Both the position numbers and the translations under genes were made by a program. The notes below the pieces were generated by a model. It was given only the letters and a program-made list of their open reading frames with translations. It did no database searches and had not been told where the DNA came from. Positions 1-5,377 of a stretch of 15,647 nucleotides of DNA are shown one piece after another (position 1 is the stretch's first letter; each line of letters starts with the position of its first letter). Source of the stretch: Desulfurococcales archaeon (GTDB taxonomy: Archaea; Thermoproteota; Thermoprotei_A; Sulfolobales; NBVN01); assembly GCA_027061705.1 (NCBI GenBank), contig JAMOVB010000018.1, forward strand, positions 1 to 15,647. Direction: 5' to 3'.

Positions 1-193
1 CGAACTTATACCTGCCCGGTATCTTATCAACGAACTCAGGCTCCCCATACTTTTCCCTAACCTTAGCTATGTACTCCTCAAGATACCATGGCCTGCCGTC
101 CTCATGGTAAGGTAGCTTACACTCGGTTGTGAACCTTATTTCCTCCTTTCTCCGCTTTCGCAGCTTGCCTAAAGGTAGCTTGAGCGCGGTCAT
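1..193 (-). CDS. arlI: archaellum motor ATPase ArlI (FlaI), 5' part only
   Basis: This is the first 64 codons of a gene that runs off the left edge. The ATG (191-193 on the minus strand) lies 5 nt after the arlH stop, which indicates translational coupling. The visible part starts with a very basic stretch (LRKRRKEE), followed by an acidic/aromatic helix-like part around PWYLEEYIAKVREKYG. The Walker motifs of this hexameric secretion-type ATPase would lie beyond the edge and cannot be checked. ArlI powers assembly and rotation of the archaellum together with ArlJ and ArlH. The call rests mostly on position (arlI directly follows arlH in all known archaellum operons) and on the basic N-terminus, which fits the membrane-facing end of FlaI. 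I see no sequence feature that contradicts it. Confidence 0.72.
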   Translation of the reverse strand, partial: MTALKLPLGKLRKRRKEEIRFTTECKLPYHEDGRPWYLEEYIAKVREKYGEPEFVDKIPGRYKF

Positions 194-198
194 TGCTC

Positions 199-906
199 TC
201 ACGCCTTAGCCGCCTTTATCGGCACTATCTTAATACCCATGGCTGGATCCACGTCAAATGTTATGGAGGTCTCCGCACCGGCCGGCATGCCCCTCATCTT
301 GATTATGCTCATAACCTTGAGTATCCTCCCGCCTATAGCCTCATTTCTCACCTTGATGTAACCGTCGCACATCCCCCTAACCTTAGCAGCTATCCCCTCG
401 CTAAGCGCTTCAGGGTGTAGGGTCAGTATTATCGTCTTTCCCATACTTGTCAGTAATCTCAACCTCTTCACGAAGTTCAGAACTGTGCTCTCATCAGCGT
501 ATGTGACGAGCTGCGTTAGTGAGTCTATGAGCGCTACCTCAAACCACTTAGAGCTTTTCTCTAAGTACTCAGCTATTATGGGTAGGACTAACCTCCCGTA
601 CTTCCTTCTCCATTCAAACCTCCTTAAATGTAGTGTGAGTATACGTAGCCTGCCGGTTATGTAGTACTTGTCAGCGTCAATTAGCTGGATTTCCTTCATG
701 CTCCTTACAAATTCCCTCGGCGTCACCTCAGTCGCTATGACAAGACCTCTGAAGCCTTTCTTCAGACCTCCGTACAGGAACTGCTGTCCTAGGGCAGTCT
801 TGCCGGAGCCGTGATCTCCCTCAATAAGTATTATGTTAGGATGTGGGAACCCTCCCCCCAACCTTATGTCAAGCTCTTCATTGCCTGTAGAGACTATAGT
901 GTGCAT
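199..906 (-). CDS. arlH: archaellum regulatory ATP-binding protein ArlH (FlaH)
   Basis: This is a KaiC/RecA-like ATP-binding protein that sits under the ArlI motor and is thought to work as a nucleotide-dependent regulator of motor assembly. With the start at ATG 906 the protein begins MHTIVSTGNEELDIRLGGG, the usual FlaH opening. The Walker A motif GDHGSGKT is at about residues 30-37. A Walker B-like strand (VALIDS) is at about 124-129, and KaiC-type glutamate and arginine segments lie between them. The length of 235 residues is normal for the family. A GTG at 918 would add four residues and overlap arlF by 7 nt. I prefer ATG 906 because it matches the family N-terminus and has GGGGTGG a few bases upstream. 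It is part of the minus-strand archaellum operon, with arlF just before it and arlI just after. Confidence 0.93.
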   Translation of the reverse strand: MHTIVSTGNEELDIRLGGGFPHPNIILIEGDHGSGKTALGQQFLYGGLKKGFRGLVIATEVTPREFVRSMKEIQLIDADKYYITGRLRILTLHLRRFEWRRKYGRLVLPIIAEYLEKSSKWFEVALIDSLTQLVTYADESTVLNFVKRLRLLTSMGKTIILTLHPEALSEGIAAKVRGMCDGYIKVRNEAIGGRILKVMSIIKMRGMPAGAETSITFDVDPAMGIKIVPIKAAKA

Positions 907-911
907 CACGG

Positions 912-1421
912 CTACCACCCCACGGAGTACTCACCCTTAGAGCCTGAGGGTGAAACAATTGTCACGTAGACCGGCTGCAGCGTTGAGGCCGGGGTGGGTA
1001 GGTATAGCGTCAGCTCGGCAACCTCACCTGGTGATAGGTAGTCTCCCTCGGATAGGTTTCTCGTAGTGTTACCAACGATTATCCTATCAACAATCCATCC
1101 GGGCTTCCCTCCATACGACAGTATGTAGGAGACCGTCACATTGTCGGTGTCGAGGTACTTCACTATAATCTGAGCCGCCGTTAACGGGATTATCGAGACT
1201 CCGAGTACGGTGAAGTTAAGCTCTATGGTGGTTGAGTTCAGCGCGACTCCCGACTTCACTATTATTATCTGATGCAGGCTCCTCTCAACCTTCTGCAGGC
1301 TCGAGAGGGTCTGTTGATGCATCGTAAGAGCAGTGTTTATTATCAACGTCACGCTTGAGACCGTCAAAGCTATGAGCACGAACGCCACTATCGTTGCCGT
1401 TATTGTTATCTCGCTCGGCAC
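912..1421 (-). CDS. arlF: archaellum stator protein ArlF (FlaF)
   Basis: This 169-residue protein has one N-terminal hydrophobic helix (about residues 6-30) that lacks a charged leader, followed by a beta-rich extracellular domain. That is the FlaF architecture: FlaF stands in the pseudoperiplasm and binds the S-layer, acting with ArlG as the stator of the archaellum motor. The helix is followed by a polar stretch (HQQTLSSLQKVERSLHQ) and then beta strands with an N-linked sequon pair (GNTTRNLS). The ending VYVTIVSPSGSKGEYSVGW resembles the end of neighbouring ArlG and supports a shared beta-sandwich fold. The start is GTG 1421, with GGGGTGAT about 5 nt upstream, overlapping the end of arlG. 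Assignment to ArlF rather than ArlG rests on gene order (G then F then H in Crenarchaeota) and on the N-terminus. Confidence 0.82.
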   Translation of the reverse strand: MPSEITITATIVAFVLIALTVSSVTLIINTALTMHQQTLSSLQKVERSLHQIIIVKSGVALNSTTIELNFTVLGVSIIPLTAAQIIVKYLDTDNVTVSYILSYGGKPGWIVDRIIVGNTTRNLSEGDYLSPGEVAELTLYLPTPASTLQPVYVTIVSPSGSKGEYSVGW

Positions 1422-1427
1422 TTTCCA

Positions 1428-1916
1428 TCACCCCGGCAACACCTCCTCAGCATAAGAGCCGGAGGGTAGCACCACCTTTACCTCAACAGCGTTGATTCCC
1501 GTGGCGTTGTACGGTACCTTAAGTATGATGGTCTCGCCAGGGCTCCACACGCCGTCGTTATTCAGGTCTACTAGAGTCGCTGTCTTCGATGACGCTACGT
1601 TAGATATGAGGTACATTTTAGGATACCCGTTGTACGGTCCTATGTAAACCTCAGACCTATTGTAGAGATCGCGTTCCGAAATCTCTGTCGATCCTACATT
1701 CTTCACATATATTACGTAGTAGCCGCTTGACGCGTTATAAAAGCCTGTGATTATCTTGATATTTGTCTGCAGCTCCTGTAACTTATTATTAAGCACGTTA
1801 GAGAGCACGCTATTGACATAGCCCATCCTACTTATGATATAGGCTGCGAATATGGAGGCCATTATCACCCCAACTATCGTCAGTATAGCGTGTACTATCG
1901 CTGTCGACTCGCCCAT
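1428..1916 (-). CDS. arlG: archaellum stator/tip protein ArlG (FlaG)
   Basis: This 162-residue protein has a single N-terminal membrane helix (about residues 8-30, AILTIVGVIMASIFAAYII). A helical neck (NNKLQELQTNIKI) follows, and then a beta-sandwich domain with the typical phrase YYVIYVKNVGST and an acidic loop (DLNNDGVWSPGE). FlaG-family proteins form a short filament in the pseudoperiplasm that binds ArlF and couples it to the S-layer. The start ATG 1916 is preceded by GAGGGATC, a reasonable ribosome binding site that overlaps the end of the arlX gene. The N-x-S/T sequons (NASS, NRS, NAT) fit an extracellular position. The next gene, arlF, starts 6 nt after this stop. Fold and order agree, so only a swap of the F and G names could be wrong. 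Confidence 0.83.
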   Translation of the reverse strand: MGESTAIVHAILTIVGVIMASIFAAYIISRMGYVNSVLSNVLNNKLQELQTNIKIITGFYNASSGYYVIYVKNVGSTEISERDLYNRSEVYIGPYNGYPKMYLISNVASSKTATLVDLNNDGVWSPGETIILKVPYNATGINAVEVKVVLPSGSYAEEVLPG

Positions 1917-1926
1917 CCATGATCCC

Positions 1927-2688
1927 TCAGCCCGCCTCCTTCATGCCTGCGAGCTCCTCGGCTCGCGGGCCGTTCCCTCCCTTCCGCTGATGCTTGGCAA
2001 TAGCCCCCAAGCTCTCGGCAACTACTCTGAAGGCCTCCTCCTCTAGGGTTTCATCATTAATCCCTAACCCCCTAGCTATGAGTGCCAGAAGCACTACCTG
2101 ATCCTCGACACTTAAGCCCCTAGCGTAGCCCTCCTCAAGAGCCTTAAGCACGTCCTTAACTATCTCTCCCTCATCCTCGCTTATCAAGCCTAACTTAACG
2201 AACACGTTGACGTATCTCTCAATGAGTGACGGAGGTACGCGTCCCCTAAGACTGCATAACATGCGCATGAGTCTAAGCAGCCTTCTAAGCCTCTCCTCCC
2301 TTGAACGGCTAATGCTCAGCAGCCTCTCTGCCTCCCTAACGTTAAAGATGTTGGAGTGGGTGTAGCCTGCCTCACCTGACCCTACGCCGCCTGCTGATGC
2401 GTTGCTTTCCTTAGTAGGCTTAGCAGATGCTGTCTCCGTAGGCCGGGCTACGGACTCATCTGCCTGACCCTCCCCCCTACCGCCCTTACTGAGGGGTATC
2501 ACCTCAACCTTCTTCATTACCTTGGCTGCTGGGGCCTCTACGTGGGCTACGTCGGTACTCAGCCTGTTTAGGGGGTTCGTTAACTCGGTAACGGTTTCCC
2601 TGAGCTCCATAACCGCCTCCTTGAGCGCTTGGATAAGCTCCGAAACCTCGCTCCCCCCGTTAGCCTTGCTCCCGCCTCCCTCGCTCAC
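1927..2688 (-). CDS. arlX: archaellum cytoplasmic ring/accessory protein in the ArlX position
   Basis: This is a soluble, charged protein of about 253 residues between archaellin and arlG, where Crenarchaeota carry arlX (the euryarchaeal equivalents are ArlC/D/E). Residues about 14-45 form a heptad-rich helix (IQALKEAVMELRETVTELTNPLNRL) resembling the ArlC coiled coil. Then comes a low-complexity Gly/Ser/Ala/Glu linker (to about 110) and an all-helical C-terminal domain. Unlike Sulfolobus ArlX I see no membrane helix. Anchoring may come from the two-helix protein encoded just upstream. The start is GTG 2688, with a near-perfect GGAGGTG 6 nt before it. A GTG at 2697 lies directly on that site and is less likely. 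The start codon overlaps the stop of a hidden upstream ORF (GTGA). Family membership is inferred from position and the coiled coil, since ArlX proteins diverge fast. Confidence 0.62.
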   Translation of the reverse strand: MSEGGGSKANGGSEVSELIQALKEAVMELRETVTELTNPLNRLSTDVAHVEAPAAKVMKKVEVIPLSKGGRGEGQADESVARPTETASAKPTKESNASAGGVGSGEAGYTHSNIFNVREAERLLSISRSREERLRRLLRLMRMLCSLRGRVPPSLIERYVNVFVKLGLISEDEGEIVKDVLKALEEGYARGLSVEDQVVLLALIARGLGINDETLEEEAFRVVAESLGAIAKHQRKGGNGPRAEELAGMKEAG

Positions 2689-2834
2689 GGCTCCCACCTC
2701 CTCCTTAAGACTATATTGTGCATTCCCGCACCACCTCCTTGCAAGAAACTTGAGTAGCCTGCGTACCGTGTTCCGACATAGTAGGCAGTTACAGGGCCAG
2801 ACGTCCTTAACAGCTTCCTCAGCGACTTCCTCAA
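2685..2834 (-). CDS. hidden 49-residue basic protein inside the archaellum operon
   Basis: The 133 nt between the 84-residue membrane protein and arlX are not empty. A TTG at 2834 overlaps the stop of the upstream gene (TTGA) and opens 49 codons ending in TGA at 2685-2687, which itself overlaps the arlX GTG (GTGA). The TTG is preceded by GGGGGTGA with 6 nt spacing, a strong archaeal ribosome binding site. The product is basic at both ends (RKSLRKLLR, LRRRW), with a Tyr/Gly-rich centre (AYYVGTRYAGYSSFLQGGG). I recognise no family. Both junctions have the coupling geometry of a real gene, but no homology is available. A second frame, in line with arlX, is also open across this stretch but lacks a usual start codon. 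Confidence 0.45.
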   Translation of the reverse strand: MRKSLRKLLRTSGPVTAYYVGTRYAGYSSFLQGGGAGMHNIVLRRRWEP

Positions 2835-3085
2835 TTACTACTCACCCCCTTAAGCAGTCCTTTAAAGGCAACGTAAGAAATGTGGGAGAGTACGCCAGCA
2901 ACCACCAGTAGCGGGAGTAGTAGTTCGGGTGGGATTCTCTCCCCTACGTAGACGATTTCATTATAGATGAACAGGAGTATGGACATTATCGACGCTACGG
3001 AGGCGGCTAGGAGGGCGCAGGTTATGTTGGAGAGTTTTAGCTTGAGTGTAAAAACGCAATTCACTTTATTGATATGCCTGCTCAT
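2831..3085 (-). CDS. small two-helix membrane protein in the archaellum operon
   Basis: This 84-residue protein lies between archaellin and arlX. The N-terminus is basic (SRHINKVN). Two hydrophobic segments follow, at about residues 20-41 and 54-76, separated by a short loop with NEIVYVGERIPPE. The start ATG 3085 is well supported: GAGGTGATC lies 5 nt upstream, directly after the archaellin stop. I do not recognise it as a standard Arl component. Because the neighbouring ArlX-position protein has no membrane segment, this protein may supply the membrane anchor that Sulfolobus ArlX carries in one chain. That is an inference from position and topology only. A role as an archaellin-specific chaperone or assembly factor is equally possible. 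Base composition is like its neighbours, and the gene is clearly part of the same transcript. Confidence 0.72.
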   Translation of the reverse strand: MSRHINKVNCVFTLKLKLSNITCALLAASVASIMSILLFIYNEIVYVGERIPPELLLPLLVVAGVLSHISYVAFKGLLKGVSSN

Positions 3086-3096
3086 TAATGATCACC

Positions 3097-3849
3097 TCAC
3101 CCTAACGTTATTACGGAGTCGGTCGGCAGCGTCGCTGGCATGGTCCTGCCTATAGTCAGCGGCGCGCCGGAAGGCGGCCTGACCTCAACGTTTATTGACT
3201 CGTAAGGCCCTAGAGCGTAGTTGCTGGGCAGGTAGACAACCACTAGCGCTTTCTCACCATTCTGTAGCACTGCGTCAGGCTTCACGGACTTTATGAACAC
3301 TATCAACGCTACCGGGTGGTTTATGCTGAGGTTCTGCGCTATCTCGGCGGTAGCGTTGACGAGTACGTTAAGGTTGCTTATGTTGTCGTAGGTTATGTTA
3401 ATCTTAAGGTCCTTAATGGCTTTAGCGACGGCAGGGTTATCGGAGGTTGCGTAGGTCCCGCTTATGTAGAGCGCGCCTAGGTACGCGTTCTCTAAGGCGA
3501 CGTTCTCATCAGGTATTACTATCGAGACCGTTGATCTAGCGTACCCTAGATCAACAGCCTGCTTCCCTGGAGCTAGCTTTATCGGTATTGCTATGAAGTT
3601 GACCTTGCCTGAACTGTCAACCAGGGCGGCGGCCGTCCCGTCGACCTGGAGTGCTGAGGTCGCCCCCTCCAGGCCCTTCTGTATCACTTCCTTAGCCTTC
3701 TGGGTAGTGTACATACCCATGTTCAGTACTACGAATGCTAGCGCTGCTGCTACGACTACGAATGCTATCATGACGATAGCGGCTTCTATGCCAGTGATGC
3801 CTTTCTTCATCCTCTTCTTCCTATTCCTCCTCTTAGGGGGCAGGTGCAC
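3097..3849 (-). CDS. arlB: archaellin ArlB (FlaB), archaellum filament subunit
   Basis: This is the pre-archaellin, secreted, processed by the PibD/FlaK peptidase and polymerised into the filament. The class III signal is KKG followed by ITGIEAAIVMIAFVVVAAALAFVVL, with cleavage expected after KKG. The hydrophobic helix then forms the filament core, and the rest is the beta-rich outer domain. Four N-x-S/T sequons (NIT, NIS, NAT, NLS) cluster within 25 residues, fitting the heavily glycosylated archaellins of thermophiles. I chose GTG 3849 as the start because GAGGTGA lies 8 nt upstream and a TATA box is at 3889-3896. An ATG at 3918 lies upstream of that promoter and cannot be the start. The leader is then 17 residues and very basic (PPKRRNRKKRMKKG), longer than usual. 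ATG 3810 would give a 4-residue leader but has no well-spaced binding site. The mature protein is about 234 residues. Confidence 0.9.
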   Translation of the reverse strand: MHLPPKRRNRKKRMKKGITGIEAAIVMIAFVVVAAALAFVVLNMGMYTTQKAKEVIQKGLEGATSALQVDGTAAALVDSSGKVNFIAIPIKLAPGKQAVDLGYARSTVSIVIPDENVALENAYLGALYISGTYATSDNPAVAKAIKDLKINITYDNISNLNVLVNATAEIAQNLSINHPVALIVFIKSVKPDAVLQNGEKALVVVYLPSNYALGPYESINVEVRPPSGAPLTIGRTMPATLPTDSVITLG

Positions 3850-3857
3850 GCTTGATG

Positions 3858-3864
3858 TCACCTC
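3858..3864 (-). promoter_or_regulatory. ribosome binding site that sets the archaellin start
   Basis: GAGGTGA on the minus strand is complementary to the usual archaeal 16S rRNA 3' end and lies 8 nt before GTG 3849. No comparably spaced site precedes ATG 3810, and ATG 3918 is upstream of the promoter. Confidence 0.7.
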
Positions 3865-3888
3865 GAGGTAGGGGGCGAGCGCGTATCG

Positions 3889-3896
3889 CTTATAAG
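3889..3896 (-). promoter_or_regulatory. TATA box of the archaellum operon
   Basis: CTTATAAG on the minus strand is a strong archaeal TATA element. Its centre is about 26 nt upstream of position 3866, so the transcript would begin just before the GAGGTGA ribosome binding site (3858-3864) and the GTG start at 3849. The spacing fits both transcription and translation signals, and it fixes the archaellin start. Confidence 0.75.
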
Positions 3897-3940
3897 GTGC
3901 ATGGGTATTCTGCGGCACTACTGCCCTGGGGTTTCTAGCG

Positions 3941-3992
3941 AGTTAACTTCGAGCCGCGTAAAGCGCGGCCAGGACTTTCGGCGAGCCGCCGA
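3941..3992. promoter_or_regulatory. three dyads between the divergent archaellin and 4044 promoters
   Basis: Three perfect palindromic elements lie between the two divergent TATA boxes. They are AGTTAACT (3941-3948), GCCGCG-TAAAG-CGCGGC (3953-3969) and TCGGCG-AGC-CGCCGA (3978-3992). The centres of the last two are 24 bp apart, a little over two helical turns. They sit upstream of both promoters, where activators or repressors bind. They are not followed by T runs on either strand, so they are poor terminator candidates. Which protein binds them is unknown; the double winged-helix regulator encoded at 4478 is the obvious candidate. Confidence 0.5.
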
Positions 3993-4006
3993 ATAACCGA
4001 CTGTCC

Positions 4007-4013
4007 TTTTTAT
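4007..4013 (+). promoter_or_regulatory. TATA box of the 4044 gene
   Basis: TTTTTAT centred at 4010 predicts transcription from about 4036. That places the ATG at 4017 upstream of the transcript and supports the in-frame ATG 4044 as the start. Confidence 0.5.
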
Positions 4014-4043
4014 CGAATGCCGTCGCCTCAATCTCTAGGGGGG

Positions 4044-4418
4044 ATGGTGGAGGTACCTAAGGAGTTCCTCAGAATGTTTGTCGACGGCAAGCTGATAGTC
4101 AATGCCTGCCTACTCCATGACGGCGTCGAGCTCGGATGCCATGATAAGGAGGATATGCTGCCCACGATTACGTCGTTTGCGGATAAGCTACCCAGCAGAC
4201 CCGGCTACGTCTACATGTTCTACCGCCGCAGGTCCGGGTGGGTGTATTTCCTAGTACCTCTTTCTAGGAATGTCTGGTTACTGCTTAAAGCGTCTTACGG
4301 GTACCTTGCAGAACGTAGGAGCATGCATCTTCTCCTGGATACACTGACTGAGATGTCGTACAGGATTGGCGCTATCTTGGAGAGGGTCCCCTCAAAAACT
4401 TTTCTCCCAATAAACTAG
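4044..4418 (+). CDS. protein of unknown function, divergent from the archaellum operon
   Basis: This 124-residue soluble protein is not recognised with certainty. The pattern is alpha-beta: a short helix (EFLRMFVDGK), a strand-turn-strand (IVNACLLHDGVELGC), a helix, then two long strands (GYVYMFYRRRSGWVYFLVPL, followed by NVWLLLKAS) and a C-terminal helical stretch with two short segments. This order resembles small Roadblock/LC7 or longin-like sensory folds that partner with GTPases or regulators, but no diagnostic motif is present, so this is a guess at fold level. An ATG at 4017 would add nine residues, but the TATA box at 4007-4013 places the transcript start after it. AGGGGGG lies right before ATG 4044. 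The gene is transcribed away from archaellin and towards the winged-helix regulator 60 bp downstream, so a role in archaellum control is plausible. Confidence 0.65.
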   Translation: MVEVPKEFLRMFVDGKLIVNACLLHDGVELGCHDKEDMLPTITSFADKLPSRPGYVYMFYRRRSGWVYFLVPLSRNVWLLLKASYGYLAERRSMHLLLDTLTEMSYRIGAILERVPSKTFLPIN

Positions 4419-4439
4419 CCCTTCCCATGAGGAGGGCTC

Positions 4440-4446
4440 CTATTAA
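4440..4446 (+). promoter_or_regulatory. TATA-like element before the membrane regulator
   Basis: CTATTAA in an AT-rich patch, centred at about 4443, predicts a transcript start near 4469. A short GC-rich dyad (AGGAG-GG-CTCCT, 4430-4441) overlaps its upstream edge. Confidence 0.4.
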
Positions 4447-4449
4447 TGT

Positions 4450-4466
4450 TTCGTAAGTAATACGAA
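4450..4466. promoter_or_regulatory. operator-like dyad at the regulator promoter
   Basis: This is a perfect inverted repeat, TTCGTA-AGTAA-TACGAA, with 17 bp in total. It lies between the TATA element and the predicted transcript start of the winged-helix gene. That is the classical place for an archaeal repressor that blocks RNA polymerase recruitment, so autoregulation is the simplest reading. Confidence 0.5.
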
Positions 4467-4477
4467 GGGGGTTGGGG

Positions 4478-5377
4478 ATGGGCGTGCCGATGAGTTACGG
4501 TAATACCCTCCCTTCGAGGGCGATTGAGTTACTACGCGAGCTTGACTCTATGCTTGATTTCGCGAAGTCAACTATCCAGCTAGAGCTCATTCTGTATTTA
4601 GGTACTGTGGGGAGGGAGGTTAAGGCTAGGGAAGCGGCGCTAGCGTTAGGGCTGCGGACGAAGTCAGTGTATGATGCTTTATCAAAGCTGATGTCAAAGG
4701 GGCTTGTGGTAAGGCGTAGTAACGGGTACTACGTACTTACGGACGACGGCGAGAGATTCGTCAATAAGGTTCTCAGCCTCCTCAAAGGTAATTGCTGCAA
4801 TACCCTACCGCAGGGTAAGCAATACTTAACAAGTGTGAGGGCTAGGCCAGAGAGCGACGTGCTCCGAGGGCTACTTACGTACAAGTACCTATACGACGCT
4901 TTACTAGTGCTTGCACTTAGCCCGAAGCACGAGATGCCTCTAAGCAAGCTGGCAAGCATCTTGGGCGTTAGGCCGGCAACGCTATCAAGTTACTTAGACC
5001 TAGCTGTGGCGAAGCGCGGTAGGTTAGGGCTCTTCAGAAAGATTCTGAAAGCAACACGGCATGGAGGTATGGAAGCTTACTATAGACTCACCGACGCCGG
5101 GCTTCAGGAAGTCAGCAGGTTTGCTGACTACAGGCGCTTAAAAAGCAGTAAGCTACTGATGCTGATATTTAGGATCACTAGGAGTTACGGCGTGTGGGAG
5201 GCGTACGCTAAGCTTTCTACGGTGCTTAGCCTTGTCGCCGGAGCATCAAGTCTTGCCTACATAGTCACTAATCTCCCGCCGTTCCTCTGGCTATGTTCAG
5301 CGACGATAGTATTGCTGATGGGCGTAGCCCTGATAATGGATAGGGCCTCTAGGTACCTGAGCCCGAGCCGCACATGA
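4478..5377 (+). CDS. membrane-bound regulator with two winged-helix domains, ArnR-like
   Basis: The protein has about 299 residues. The first winged helix spans about residues 30-95: IQLELILYLG, a recognition helix near RTKSVYDALSKLMSKG, and a wing ending VVRRSNGYYVLTDDGERF. A second spans about 135-215: PLSKLASILGVRPATLSSYLDLAV, with a wing ending YYRLTDAGLQEV. Two membrane helices follow, about 243-263 (VLSLVAGASSLAYIVTNL) and 266-286 (LWLCSATIVLLMGVALIM), separated by a very short loop. A short basic tail ends the protein. A winged helix plus two C-terminal membrane helices is the architecture of ArnR, the membrane-bound activator of archaellin transcription in Sulfolobus. Position next to the archaellum operon supports the same role. 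The duplicated DNA-binding domain is unusual. ATG 4478 has GGGGG upstream; TTG 4472 and ATG 4490 are alternatives. A dyad at 4450-4466 suggests self-regulation. Confidence 0.75.
   Translation: MGVPMSYGNTLPSRAIELLRELDSMLDFAKSTIQLELILYLGTVGREVKAREAALALGLRTKSVYDALSKLMSKGLVVRRSNGYYVLTDDGERFVNKVLSLLKGNCCNTLPQGKQYLTSVRARPESDVLRGLLTYKYLYDALLVLALSPKHEMPLSKLASILGVRPATLSSYLDLAVAKRGRLGLFRKILKATRHGGMEAYYRLTDAGLQEVSRFADYRRLKSSKLLMLIFRITRSYGVWEAYAKLSTVLSLVAGASSLAYIVTNLPPFLWLCSATIVLLMGVALIMDRASRYLSPSRT

Noticed and set aside
3850..3918. Archaellin starting at ATG 3918 with a 40-residue leader
   Set aside because: The TATA box (3889-3896) and the ribosome binding site (3858-3864) lie inside that extension, so it is not in the transcript.
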